From: Amphiura filiformis
Lineage: Eukaryota > Echinodermata > Ophiuroidea > Amphilepidida > Amphiuridae
Reading direction: 5' to 3'
NCBI RefSeq assembly: GCF_039555335.1
Contig: NC_092636.1
Span: 55,731,706 to 55,795,705 of the forward strand
Length of the DNA: 64,000 bases
A program made the translations under genes and the position numbers. A model generated the notes under the pieces. That model made no database searches, was not told the origin of the DNA, and was given only the letters and a program-made list of their open reading frames with translations. This document shows, piece after piece, positions 42,360 through 55,130 of the stretch; positions within the stretch are counted from its first letter, which is position 1, and each line of letters opens with the position of its first letter.

Positions 42360-44780
42360 AGATTAAGGCCTATAACCATTACAACAATGTTTCCAAATTC
42401 CAAATTTGAGCTCCATCTGTTTGGTATGAGAATCCAAAAAAAGGAATAATAATGCCCCACAGGATAGTACACGCACTTTCGGCGTGGTAACCACAAACCA
42501 TTACGTTTTTGTTCAAACCATCTAAACGTTACCACAGATCCTGAAACTGTGCTTTTACCTATAGCGTGTATAGTTAGAACCTTTTATAGAATCTGATTCC
42601 TATTGTAGAACCTATTGTGAGAACCTATTTCAAGTCACTGTGATGTTCCTGATAAAGACTGCATCGTTGATTAGATTAGCGTATCAATTAGATTTGTACC
42701 CTCAATGTGTAACATTTATTTTAGCTAACATGATCAGCGACAAGTGTGAAATTATAAGGCGCTACGATCGTGACAATATGAACACTATGCTTTAACTCGC
42801 CGAAAAGTTGTTTTTCTGTATTTTCATTTGGCTGTTGGGTGTGTATTGATCTCGATGTAAAAATGAGATAATGTGTAAATTCCAGACAAATGTCAACACA
42901 TAATGTTTAAAATAAACATGCTGTCCCCCGAGTGACATGTTATAATACATAAACAAATAATTCTGAAAAGGGAAAAGACACAAGTTCTATTTAACACAGA
43001 TTTGCAAAGGAATGTGCTAGAACTTAGGGCTACGGAAAATGTATAAATCCCGTCTTTAAATTTACAACCTCCGGTTTCTAACAATATACTACGACATCGC
43101 CCACCATCTTCATCATAGTGTGGCGTATCGTCATATGAGTATGGGGCCCGGGGCGGGGACGTAAGAAAGTTTACAAAAAACTACCGGAGCCCCCTCAATC
43201 GGTCCCCGGTGACACTAAAATGGATGACTCACGCACGGGAACGGGACCCAAGCTACGCCACTGAATTCTGCAATCCGTTTACACAAGGCATGGCTGCATG
43301 GCTTTCAGACTACAATTGATGGTTAGGGCGTCTATTTTTTCACACAATAATGGCAATTTGCTTGATGTGATATTTATATTATAGGACTTTCAGATTTCTT
43401 GGAGGGCCAACAAAATCTGTAAGATTTTCTAAAGTCGCTAAAACTGAAATGATTGTTAACGTCATATTTAACCTGGGTAGAAACACTGCCCTCTCATGAT
43501 GCCCAGAAAGCGATTGGGTGTACAAACAGCCAGTCGTTACCCAGATCGGAACTGACTGCGAGATACTTGTCTTTGTCACTTCATCTGCCCCACAATTGAA
43601 CAGTAATAGAGAGAGCACGTGGAGAATTAGACTGGGTCAAGCCAATAACGTTTTATAATTTTACACTATTTTTGCTGATCACTTTAGCCAGTCATTAAGT
43701 TTAAGTCAATCTGTGACATCGTATCCCCTATTCGGTCGCAGGTGGCGGCGGATGTGATATCGCCATTTTTGACGTCGCCATTGGATTAACACGTAATCAT
43801 CAAAATATCGATGCATGTAATACGATGCGCCTCCAGCGTTTGCTGGGGGAGAGTTCAAAATACGCAGTACATAATGGGAAAATGTCGATATCCAAAGCTC
43901 GCGTAACCATTGTGTGTTTAAATGTCAACGATGTCAATGAATGCTCAGCAAAATTTTCTATCACATGGAATCCTTCGTGGAGCTGTTTCCCACATTATTA
44001 TTTATCACACTCGCGTGAAGGTCCCTGAAGACCCTGAAGGTCAAAAATTGGACTAGCAAAAGCAACCACTGGCTGCGCACTGTTTATTTACTGCATGGGT
44101 TAGTTTGTAAATATACAAAATTGAAAAAAAGTACATGTATAGGGAATATTGCAGTTTGGGATAGATGGATCTCATGTCCCTTTAATGATCATGATTCGAT
44201 TCCACTCTTTGATTTAAACAAAAATTGACATGTGTATTTCTGTCCCGTGGGTAGACTGATGAGGGAGATGCTTATTTCGATCGGTGTATTTAGATGGGTG
44301 GTGTACATGTAGAATATTCGGCCAAACGACATTGATTGTTTGATTGTGCGAAAAAATCCCGCACAGAACTAAAATAAGTGAAATAAGTGAAATGTACTTT
44401 CAAGTTATTCAATACACAGCAGTAGTACAAGCTATACGCATATGGTGTTGATACATCAGCCATTTGCAGGAGGCTACTTACCGCTACTTGGTTGTGCCAT
44501 TATTTAATTTGAAAGTAAAATACTATTTTATTTAAGTCTTTACCACCCGTAAATATGCAAATTAGGCTTAAAATAAATAGCGCCATCATTGTTCTAATTT
44601 AGTTGATAATGACACACATAGCGGTGGGCTGGTGCGATATTGGCATTTCTGACGTCACCATTGGATAAAACGTGAGTATGAAATAAAATTGGGTGTGTGT
44701 CGTCAAAGCAAGGTTAATAAAGTAGTTCTAGGCTAGGCCCTCCTTGCAACTGAACTATTCTTCTTTTGTCACATTTTGGT
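42360..44780. other. No gene recognised; repeat X fragment
   Basis: Two related short stretches, 43745-43800 and 44625-44690, share GATAT(C/T)G(C/G)CATTTYTGACGTC and CCATTGGAT. 44530-44610 is a fragment of repeat X. No coding feature is supported. Confidence 0.45.
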
Positions 44781-44784
44781 TGCT

Positions 44785-45190
44785 AATAGAAAACACCTTT
44801 GGGTAAAATCATGCCGTAAAAAATCCTGAGAGAGACTGAAAGTTTTTGGCAATGATATCAAATTCCGTAATGAAATATTTTCTTTCTTGCCTTTGTCTCT
44901 CTTGTGAAAGCAAAAAAAAAAAAAATTGCATCGAAATTTCTGAAGTTTCTCTGAAATCAAAATTCGCAAACTTTTGAATTTTACGTGTTGAACAATTCGA
45001 ATTGTGATTACTTTAATTATTTAAAAGAAATCGTCGCGAGCAAATCCAGCTTTAACTTGAAATTGATTTGCGAGTTACACAATCCAAGCTTAAAGATTTA
45101 CTTTTGTATCCTTATAGCCATGAACCATGCAGACAATGTAACATGGACCTTTAAGTCCATTCATAACAAATTGACGTAGAGGTGTTTAAC
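44785..45190 (-). repeat. Repeat R26, copy 2
   Basis: Inverse partner of 31860-32325. A run of 14 A at about 44912 interrupts it. Confidence 0.65.
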
Positions 45191-45194
45191 AGCG

Positions 45195-46430
45195 ATGGGT
45201 AAACTATCGAAGCTACAACATAGCCTGAAGTATATTTAAATTTGCTGGCCAAAAAATTGATATTTTGTCTGTCCTTTTTCTGGTACCACTTTCATGGAAT
45301 TGGAAACGAAAAATTACAACAAACCTCGGTAAAACTGTCGATTTACAAGGCATTTCAATACTCGAAAGAAAACGGTTTTCAGCCTATTTTGCCCAAAAAT
45401 AAGTTCTAATCTCAAAAAGCAAAACAGAAGAATACGTTTTACCACGGCTGACTATTTAACTTTAGATCCCGGTTTTGGGTAATGTTTGAAAGTATGTTTT
45501 CCTTACGAGTTGATGTTGCAACATACAGCAATAGGTATTGGATGGGTTATTAATGAAGCGTTTCTCTGTTGGCTAAACGTAATATTTTTAAACTCAAGCA
45601 CATTTGGCCCGGGCTGAGAGGTCAATTGTTGATTCGCCACGCCGTTGTGCTTTTTTCACTGCTTATAAGGCATCGGCAACACTGACGCGAAACGGGTTCA
45701 ACAGATGTTTTGTTCCGGCGTCAAACAGATGTGGCCAATAGAGCTTTAAAATGATTACTATGTTTACCGCAGAGCTGAGATATGATTCATTTCATTTCAT
45801 TTAAAGGAATTACACAGTAAACGCCTCCACAATAGTTCGTTATTTTCCCTAGCCACCTGAGGTTGGTTTTTTCCTTAAAATGCAACTGCATTCAATAATA
45901 TTGGCAAATCATTAACAATTCCTGATATCACTTGATCCTCCTCGACTGCCTCGGAAAATTTGAAATGACAATTACATGTATTATTTTTGTCAAGTCCCTC
46001 GTAATTAGTGCGCTGCGCAACGCTCAATGCTTCCACATCAAGACATTATACTTACAAAAAAAGAAAAAGAATTTTCAAAATTATTTGCCATTGATATTGT
46101 GCCCCTAAGTGATTGTCAACATTTTGTTCATTGCCCCAGATGAAGGTCGCTTTCTGGCAAGCTGGACAACAGAAGGTCATATTATGTACCTCATTCCACA
46201 TCTGGGTCATAGTCTGCCCATGGCTTTATGACAAACTGATAAAACTACTGAACTGGCACCCAATGACAGATAGAGAATATTAGTGGTAGTCCAATCTGTC
46301 ATCATTGTTCAAAGAGAAACTGTGAGACAAGTATAGTAACGAATGAAATAGCAATGGCAGACTAGTACTAACTATCTTGGCCCCTTTTTATCATTCTTGT
46401 TTTATGTGCCAATTTTCCTCTTGCTCAAAC
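45195..46430. other. No gene recognised
   Basis: ATTTCATTTCATTT at about 45788 may be another LINE 3' tail (minus strand), but without further similarity. Otherwise unassigned. Confidence 0.4.
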
Positions 46431-46433
46431 ATT

Positions 46434-46853
46434 TGTGACGTGTCACGTCAAAAGGAGATACTTTTGAGCACGTTTTCAATTTTGAGGTTTTTACATATCT
46501 AAATATAGAGATATTTTGCTCCGTTTTCCCCATGTAATCGGACATTCCTAAGCAAAGATATTTAGTTCGTAAGTTATGGTATTATAAAATTAGAAATTGA
46601 GATATCGGCCTTTAAAAATATTATTGACATGTTGAGAGTATAGGAATAACCTTGAAAATGTCTAAAAAAATACAAAATGCCAGTTATATTCCGGTATGAA
46701 ACTATCAGACAATATTTTAGACATCACAAATTCGCAACAAACCCAAATTGTGAAAAAAGATTTTTGACTATTTCTCCATTTCCCGGGCTCCATTTCCCGG
46801 GCTCCATTTACGATCCTGCCCAAAATTGTCTTCGTTTGACACGGCACGTCACA
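46434..46853. mobile_element. MITE (family M6), copy 2
   Basis: Inverted relative to 36749-37171: begins TGTGACGTGTCACGTCAAAA, ends GGCACGTCACA. The interior is homologous in reverse (for example TTATGGTATTATAAAATT). Confidence 0.8.
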
Positions 46854-47341
46854 TTTGTGCCCGAATCTGAATATTTACCTGTCATGGTAGTCTGGTTTAT
46901 TTTATTGCTGTCATAACTGACATGGCTTTGCGATTTACACTGTCCTTTGATACATATTCTATTCTTATCTCTCTGCTTGACTCTACTGTTTTCAAAGACA
47001 TTGCATTCTCCTGATCTAAACCGATCATTTAGACCGTTTAAACCATTTTACATTTTAAGTAGAATCTCTGTGGGTTTGTGCAAAGATACTCAGTATCTTT
47101 GGTTTGTGGGTGGGTATTCAGTGTGTGTGACGGGGTTGTTTATGTCCACGTATAATATTATGTAGATGCATTGGTTTAGGTATCTGTCACTGCGTTGTGA
47201 TATTAAAGGCTGAGACTAGTATAGTATCTTGAAAAAAGGGAAAGTATATCTTGATGTTTTCTTGATTAATGTAGAGAAATAATGCGATGAGTGACACAAG
47301 CCTACTTTAATTTTAACTTGTCTTTGCGAGTGTGCTTGTAT

Positions 47342-47411
47342 GACAACTGTAAGTGAGATTTGTAAATCTCACTTACAGTTGTCTTATAAAGATTTAAAAA
47401 TCTTTATAAGG
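47342..47411. repeat. Two adjacent palindromes
   Basis: GACAACTGTAAGTGAGATTT followed after 2 bp by its exact inverse, sharing its end with a second palindrome CTTATAAAGATTT/AAATCTTTATAAG. Both could extrude as cruciforms or form RNA hairpins. Confidence 0.75.
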
Positions 47412-47681
47412 CAAAACAGTATATCCAATCAACCGTTTTACGCTTAAAAGCTCCATGAGACCATTTTTCTTACTACGATAAGAATCAGAAGATGTACTAA
47501 TTAGGAATTGAAGAGACTATATAAACAAATTAAAATTCAAAAACAGTACGAAAATGTCCAAGTTAATGTGTTATCTTTTTGAGTTTTGATAAGAGTGGAA
47601 TATTTCTGGGATTGTTGATTGTAACCCAGGAAAGTAGGGCATCTTAAAGTAAAACGTCAGTTTGCTGGTGGAGGTTATCAT

Positions 47682-48041
47682 AAGTAGGGCGACGCACTGG
47701 ATGCCCGGGACTGAATGCAATCACTCATATGTTGTAGAAAGAAATAGGGGAATATTAACCGAAGTTAACAGACTCGCGTTGCTCGCAGATCTAACATCAT
47801 TTTGACAAGAGAGATGTATTTGAAATTGAGAGGCCTCTAAGGGAAAGTAGCCCACCCTAATCAAGAACTGCAAACAGTGAATCGCCAAGTTATTATTTTG
47901 CACTTAGAAACGATTTGTGGCTGATTGCTTTCTATACATTTAGTCTCCTTTGTGGCTAAGAATGCATGAAGTAAAAATATTGTAATACTGACTTGTGATT
48001 AGCAAGGATAAATGGTTCTATTAAAAACAATTGCAGATTGA
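47682..48041 (-). repeat. Repeat R7, copy 2
   Basis: Inverse partner of 25381-25742. Confidence 0.75.
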
Positions 48042-48044
48042 TAA

Positions 48045-50029
48045 TCGAAACTGTTTCGGATTGCGCGATATTGTGCAGAACTTTTTTGCTTTGTTTTTTG
48101 TGCGGAGGATTGCGAAACGCGAAATACCATAAACGTTTTCGAAAATTGCGCGGAATTTTGAGTATATCAATTTAAGAGATATATGTATCTTTGTAAAAAG
48201 TGATTTTTCGGTGATTTTATTGATTCATTATTGATTTTCATTTTATTAATTATAAACAATTATATGCTAATTTTGAAAGAATTCATTTTCGCGGAAATTC
48301 GCGACACGAGTCACACTTCCCTGTTGATCGGCTTTTATCTAGATTACCATCTATCTTATATTTGTATTAATGATGGTCAAAACTGTCAACATGTCTGTAA
48401 TTATAGGAAAAGGTTTTGCAAATGACGCTGTGAGTCTGATCAAAAAAGTTGTAGTAATTACAATGTAACAGGGTATTCAGACCCTTCAACCGGCTAAATA
48501 GTGTTTCAACTCGATATTAAGGTTCACAATATGATATAAGATATCTCTGTATGTTGCAGGCTTCACTATAACGTAAGTGGTTACGTAACTCCCTGATAAC
48601 TGGATCATGCACCTTTTGGAATTGATAGTATGCCATACATGATGCAGTCATGTCTACAGTAGAATTCACCACGACCTTTGCAGGACTTAAAACCCATTAA
48701 AAGCTATTAAACCAAGATAACACTCATTGAATCAGATTAAATCAGATCTTCTCTGGTTGTACACATGTTTCTGTTTTATCTGTGCGGTATCGCAATGAGC
48801 TGGTATTATAGTTTCAGTTGGGTAACCGATTATAAAGGAAACGAAAGGTAACAATGGTATGTGGGCCTTTGTTCACGAAATGAGACAATACTCTGCTTAT
48901 TGTTAACCAGCATTCTTGAAAATGAGCAACATAATGATTGTTGACTTAACACGGTTTGGAAATAAATTTTTGGTGTTATCTGTCGTTTACATATCCTTCC
49001 TAAAACACAAAAGTGCGAATACTTCCAAACACCTAAATTAGCTAAAAATTTAGGACATGTTACCAAACTATATATTCTAGAATTTCAGAGAATACTTTAA
49101 ATGTAGCTTGTACTGATTTTTTGTGGCATCCTTCAGAAGTGAGCGGTCCGTTACCAATATTTTCGGTCAAATCTCCATTAAATTAACACGGGGAGTTGGC
49201 TAGCTATGCCTTGCCCTCACTCATAATTTACCAAAGTGCGACTATTTCTGAACATCTAACCTAGCTGTAATTTTAGGTCATGTTAGAGAAATATATTTGC
49301 TAGAAGTTTGGAGAATACTTTAAATATTGGCCGGTTATTTTTCACACAGTGATGTTAACTAGGCAAATGCCTATACTTCTAACATACACTATTTGTAAAG
49401 GTCGCGCGTCAATGGTGAGAGCACTGTGTATTGTGTATAGGAAAACGGACAGTAACTGCAGTATGAGACTTTGCGTTGCGATCATTTCGATCGTGGTGAA
49501 GAACTCAAAAGCGTGATTCAGTTGACATGGTGTTTACATGTAACACTTCCTTGGCGAATAGTGCCGTGTATTCACACCAAAAGAAAAAAATGTCATGCAT
49601 CAGCACAGTTGACCTTCAGCATATTCTACGTTTTCTGTGTTTGGTTTCATTTTAACTGTATGAAAAGAAAACATAGGAAACACAATGTAATTGGCTATTG
49701 CAGAAAATAGATGCACATCTCTTATAGATGAGGTCGGATTTCCGGACTTTTGTTCCAGATTGTTGGAAATTCTGACTTTTAAATTGTCCAAATGCGAAAT
49801 ATCATGCAGAAAATAGTTCAAAATCAGACATCCTCAATTTGAGAGCTCATTTCCGTGATTTGAAAATGTCTGTCAAATTTTGACAGTGTAATTTGATTCC
49901 CAAAGTATTTTGAATCTTTGCTTTGTTTGTGGATGTATAGGTTGTTGTTTATTTTCTTAGATATTAAACTCCGACAATTTTAGATAACCACATCTAATTA
50001 ACATATTAATGGTTACGTCGATGTGAGAA
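48045..50029. other. No gene recognised
   Basis: Short frames only (49471-49821 on both strands overlap and lack domains). Two loosely similar stretches at 49010-49090 and 49230-49330 (CAAAAGTGCGAATACTTCC and AAAGTGCGACTATTTCTGA, each followed by CCTA and GTTA) suggest an old direct duplication. Confidence 0.4.
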
Positions 50030-50278
50030 CTAGTAAAGAAAGGGCCAATTACCAGGATTACCGGCAGTTAGCTTCTTCATGTGATTTACGTCACGTTATC
50101 TCTATATATCGTGCGACATAAACGACTTATTTTGATGATCATAACATCATAATTTATAACCTTTCCCATGTATTGCCCAACCTTGAGACCGGGCCTTGAG
50201 ACACGGAAGCGTGAAATGTCTGTATTGACTAAATTTTCTTCGAAGTGTGACTCTGCTTTCTAATTCTCGGTTGGTATT
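50030..50278 (-). repeat. Repeat R27, copy 2
   Basis: Inverse of 22688-22918; more diverged than the R7 pair. Confidence 0.55.
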
Positions 50279-50334
50279 TAATATTTATGACGAATATAAT
50301 AGTTAACAGTTTTATTAATGTGCCATCAACAGAT

Positions 50335-50592
50335 CTCTTGGGGATGGAGGGGGGGTGTTAAATCCCCCCAATATTTTCAAAAGGGAGATGGTCCATAAAA
50401 TCATCCCTCCCCATGTTGACGCCTGTATGCGGATTTCTAATCAACTTAACCTCATTTGGTCATTTTAGCCTAAAAAGTGTCTAATGAAATTTTGCGCTCT
50501 TTGCGCAAATCTATTTACGTTTGCACTATATTTCACTTCGCGCGCATTTGTACCGTGAACTTATTCTGTCGCCAAAAGGTGATGGATTCGCT
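50335..50592 (+). repeat. Repeat R5, left part, interrupted by a transposon
   Basis: Aligns with 63238-63490 (ATGTTGACGCCTGTATG, TTCGCGCGCATTTGTACC, GTCGCCAAAAGGTG). The continuation, CATGTCAAAAAGAAGTCTAC, is found at 51320-51352 on the other side of the mariner-like insertion. Confidence 0.7.
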
Positions 50593-50594
50593 AC

Positions 50595-51298
50595 ACAGGG
50601 TGTTTCAAAATAAAGTGTACAGTTTGAAAAATACCACTAGATTAAAAGCTATGAGGTATTTGGTCAAAATTCTATAGTTGACAGCTAAATCAATATAACT
50701 GTGTAAGCACTGGCGTGTGACCATTAATAAGGAATAAGTGGCTTTTTTTTTGCGAGCCGAGTAAATATGTAGTTGCGCGAAGTCAATTTAAAAAAATCAA
50801 AGCAACATGGAAATTACATGTGTAACCACTTTCTTTACAGTAGTTCTCCTCAACATGGCATTCACGTCTTATAATGGACAACCTGCTTGGGGATGTCAAC
50901 TTATGTGCAATTATGTGTCTCTGGAGTTCATCAAGGTCTGCAGGACAGGAGGACTTGTGAAAACCTTTGATTTCAGAAAAAATCCAGAGGTGTAAGATCA
51001 GGAGATCTTAGTGGCCATTCCTCTTGGTGTAACGATTGCCAAACAATTCTGCAAGGCGTTTTGTCAATTACTTTAAAGAAAGTGTTATTTTAATTGACTT
51101 CGCGCAACTGCATTTTTACGCGGCTCACAAAAATAGCCACTGAGTCCTTATCAATGGTCACACGCCTGTGATTTTACAGTTGTGGGAGTACAAGATGTTG
51201 ATTCAGCTATCAATCAAATTATTTTGACCAAATACCTCATACTTTTTAATCTAGTTGCATTTTTTGAAACTGTATACTTCATTTTGATACACCCTGTA
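50595..51298. mobile_element. Mariner-like transposon, deleted, with long TIRs
   Basis: Ends CAGGGTGTTTCAAAATAAAG and, inverse at the right, CAGGGTGTATCAAAATGAAG; arms of roughly 200 bp remain complementary through GTATTTGGTCAAAAT and GTTGCGCGAAGTCAATT. CAGGGTGT termini are typical of Tc1/mariner-like elements. The interior keeps only a remnant of transposase on the minus strand. Inserted into repeat R5, whose uninterrupted copy is at 63238-63570. Confidence 0.75.
50805..51060 (-). pseudogene. Mariner-like transposase remnant
   Basis: Minus strand from 51017 reads WPLRSPDLTPLDFF and then a stop at 50975-50973. The (W)P(R)SPDLTPLDFFLW block surrounds the last catalytic acidic residue of mariner-type DDE/D transposases. 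Sequence after the stop keeps weak resemblance to the C-terminus. The N-terminal helix-turn-helix and the earlier catalytic residues are gone. A 62-codon plus-strand frame here is its shadow. Confidence 0.65.
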
Positions 51299-51354
51299 TT
51301 TTTTTCAACCCCATCACCCCCATGTCAAAAAGAAGTCTACGCCACTGGCCGTCA

Positions 51355-52270
51355 ATATAGCGCTCATTCACTTACATACACACACACCTCCCCACTCAGA
51401 TGTAGACGTTGATCCACAAGCCTCAGCACACTTTACAGGATATACTAGTACATGATCTAAAAGTATGCACCCTCGTCACGGTTGAGTAACCTTTGTCTTT
51501 CTTTCTAATTTGGATTGCCTCCCTGACTTCACAAGAAACCTCACGCCAAAATTCGTTTCGCATATAATGCAGTGTATTTCTCTCTTTTTTGTCCCACTTA
51601 GTAACACGTACAATTTATGTCATTCGTAAATTACTATAACACTCATAATGATTCTAGCTACAAGTCATTTTAGAGAAATCGTTTGCTATGCTTGTCCCAT
51701 AAACAGTTTATTTAAAAGAGTGCTTTCCGCAACATTCAAGTGAGAACGTATATCAATTTTAAAATCCTCTATTCAGCATGTTCAGAGAATTTTGCAGACG
51801 TTTCCCTTTCGTGTAGTGTGAATGAACCTTTTTTAATGTGCATAAAAACGAATCATGAGTATCATAAAAAATCTGAATAATACATTCATTACAATCAAGT
51901 ATTAATATTGCAGTTTTGCATTTATATAAAACGTTCATCTCCGACTTCTTGTTAACAGATGACAGATTATCTCATGTTTATTGTTTAAAGGGAACCCAAA
52001 CTTTGAAAGACTTATTATCCTTTTTGTGTGTTCCTAGATTAAGATTTTAACAAGATTTTGAGGAAAACATTAATCGTCAATGCATTTACTTTGAGGTAGA
52101 GATATCCTTTAATACCAGGATGCGAGAACTATTCTTCACAGCGGGTTTAATAAATCTAGAGCACATACATTTTTGAGCACTGAATACGTTATAAATTCAT
52201 TAATGATATACACAGCAAACACAGCAGGTTTTGCAGGAAACCGAGCTACAATATCCCCGTTTCTATAAAT
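51355..52270. other. No gene recognised
   Basis: AT-rich; contains ACACACAC-type words at about 51378. No supportable feature. Confidence 0.4.
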
Positions 52271-52272
52271 AC

Positions 52273-52405
52273 GGCGGAGGCGCCGTATTTAGCGTTAGCT
52301 TTGGACATTTAATTATTTTCTTTATTTTCCACCAGACTTACCCGAGTGACAAATAAAGAAAACTATTAAACTTCCAAAGCTAATGCCAAACACGACGCCT
52401 CCGCC
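52273..52405. mobile_element. Small foldback MITE
   Basis: GGCGGAGGCGCCGTATTTAG at 52273 is mirrored by the inverse arm ending ACGCCTCCGCC at 52405, with a ~67-bp AT-rich loop. Confidence 0.6.
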
Positions 52406-52410
52406 TAATG

Positions 52411-52904
52411 AATGGCACAGTTCACTAACACCATTTAACATTCATATCTCAAAATGTAACCTCGGGAGGAATCCGGCCGAGTTTGTATACTCAACACAAT
52501 CAATGGTCAGTCTTTGAATGCACGAACATATTGGGTGAATGAACTGTGTCCTTGAATATGAGCTTACTTGCAATCCTGGTGTCTTAAGGCAAACTGTCTC
52601 GTTAAGAATAGGTTCTTGAATTTGAATTAGCTACGTCTTTAGAGCTCCAATTACACTATCAGATAGCCCCCCAGTGTGCCCTGACCAAACACTCCCCTTG
52701 CTAGTAAGTCAGTATGTAAAGATAAGATAACATTGTGTTCATAAAAATAATGAAAAGCTATAAAAGCCTCTCTAACTGAACAAAATGATGTGAAGCCCTT
52801 GTTGAATGTTTTCATATTGGCATGGATGGTAGATCAATTCATTGCTGAATTTGTTTTGATTACATTTAAATATTGAAAGACACAGACACTATTGACACTC
52901 ATTG
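52411..52904 (+). repeat. Repeat R12, copy 1
   Basis: About 490 bp, from AATGGCACAGTTCACTAACA to ACACTATTGACACTCATT. Copies 2 and 3 are at 55131-55628 and 55775-56264, all in the same orientation upstream of the GPCR exon. A left-end fragment (ACCATTTAACACTCATATTT) lies at 52987-53035. Confidence 0.8.
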
Positions 52905-53051
52905 GGGGACATAATGATATTGTATGAATCTGATTCTTCACGAGTATTTCACACTGCTTAGGATAATTATACATATGTTCCAATGTTGCAATTCACTAAC
53001 ACCATTTAACACTCATATTTCAAAATGTAACCTCAATTACATGTAATAAGT

Positions 53052-53171
53052 TTTTAGCAGATTCACCGTCGGACAAGTTCGGAACCTGTCTCATTCTTAG
53101 CTACTTAGTCAGAGCTACTCCCGACGAAAGCTTGAAAGTTCCAAACTTTTCCGATGGCGAATCCGCTAAAA
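53052..53171. mobile_element. Small foldback MITE
   Basis: TTTTAGCAGATTCACCGTCG at 53052 is mirrored by CGATGGCGAATCCGCTAAAA at 53171; arms of ~34 bp with a few mismatches. Confidence 0.55.
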
Positions 53172-53765
53172 TAAGCAGAGGCTATTTTAGGGAGGAAAAG
53201 TCACTGCACGCCGGTAAATGGAAAGTTTCCTATCTGTAGCTGTTGTTAGCAAAACGCAGATGTAGCCCAGTCGGAGGGTGGGTGCTACCAAAGGATTACC
53301 AAATGTGTAAATCATTTTAAAAATGTTGTGGTGCATCATTTTTAAACTATTTGTGCTCTAAACAAAAGAGTTAATAGTGTACCGGTGTCCAAACCAGAAG
53401 CCAAATTTGACACATCTTTGTATCCATAACACAAACATACAATGTAGCCAAAGTAGTAGGCAACTTTCATGGTTGTGGTGGTGCGTGCTGGTGGATTGTA
53501 TGGGGCAAAATAAAATGTTCAATTTTACCCGGTATTATCTGTGGTGTACTTTTAGCGGTTTTTTAGAAACTGTACATTTTAAGTGTTTGAGCTTCTAAAA
53601 AAGGACACAATTTTGCCCCATGATCGGTGTAAATTTTGGTGGGAAATAGGTTCCTTGCACATTTTCTTGTTCTTTATTTTCTCGATTTTCTCTATCATTT
53701 TTGTCAGAGGGGCACTTTTCTCCTTCATTTTTTGACTTTTTGAGAAAATAATGTATATATATCTG

Positions 53766-54066
53766 CAATACGAAAGGTCAAAATTAAATATTTTCAAATG
53801 ATAGACGGCTTTTCCTCCCAGCTACATACACTTTACGTACACATCATTTGATTTATTAAGTTTACTATGAGGACTCTTAAATGTCAAAAATGTAAATTGT
53901 TAATTATTTGACATACGTGAAATTTGTATTATATCGCAAATTTCAAAACATCTGAATTATTTAATATCATCAGGACATTCCTCATATTCAGAATGCAATT
54001 TGATCTGTCTGATATGTTCTCATGTCCCACAAAAATACGGTGCAAACGTTGCTATCCGATCACTTA
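53766..54066 (+). mobile_element. TTAA foldback MITE (family T2), one arm
   Basis: Matches the right arm of 21034-21705 (GGCTTTTCCTCCCAGCTACA, TGTTCTCATGTCCCA) and ends near GATCACTTAA. The left arm is missing. Confidence 0.65.
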
Positions 54067-54069
54067 ATT

Positions 54070-55130
54070 CAGCAAGTTTTTTCACTAAAGAAGGAACCAA
54101 GCTCTAATAGCTTCATTTTAATTATTTTTATAGCGCCATAAGATGTGCTCTGAACTGAACTGAATTTCAGACAATGTAAGGTCAAACTTACGGTTTTTGT
54201 ACTTGCTTTTAATATAGACGGAATACGGAATAAAATTTTATCCGTAGTGTAGCAATAGTCAAATTGATATTTAATTTATTTTTAGCTACTTTTTAATCGC
54301 ATCGTTAGATGTTCTTTGAACTGGAGTTAATTTCCATAAGTTTCTTGTAGTACTTGCTTTTCACAAAAGCTTTTATGATCTGTAGTGTAACAATAGTAAA
54401 ATTTATATTCGATTCTTAGTTTACCTGTGTTGTTAGATGTGCAGTAAACTGGAATTAATTCCGATAAATAAAAAACAAAATATATTTAATTCTCTCCCCC
54501 CTTTACGAGTCTTGCCACTATTTATGATATTAGTTTGACCAGAGAAGATGAAAAAAGACTTGATGAATTCTAAGAGCAAACAACGTATGTTGAGAATAGA
54601 CCGTGTGCTCTCCTCTTTGCTAAGCTACTGCCTGAAAGTAATCATAGCAAAGGCTCTACTAAGCATCTCATCTGCATATTTCAAGCACGGATCTTTAATT
54701 GTCACTGCACGGATTTTTAATCTCGCTGCACGAACGTGCCAGGAGGCACGTTAAAATAGCCCCTGTTACTAAGGGATGAAATCATCAAAAACAAAAACTG
54801 CTTGATCGGCGGGTGAAACGCGTTCTATTGTTTAGAACAGTAGAACTGGTTCTAATCAGCTGTCGATTTATGATTTAATTTCTAATTATTGTTATGAATT
54901 GACTACCGTCGTAAAAGCCTATCCCACAACAAAATTAACAATGCGTATGACAGTCTGTGATACCCATTATCATGATTATTATACACACGACAAACATTTA
55001 AAAAGATTTAAGAAAAACAGAAAAGACATTTCCAAACTTGCCCGAACCCTCTACAAACGTACTATTTGTATGAACTCGTACAAAAAACGTAAAAGCCTAT
55101 CCCACAATACGGTATGTAACTTTAAGTTTC
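54070..55130. other. No supported gene
   Basis: Frames at 54548-54754 and 54899-55195 lack recognisable domains; the latter runs into repeat R12. GTAAAAGCCTATCCCACAA occurs twice (54911, 55088). Confidence 0.4.
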
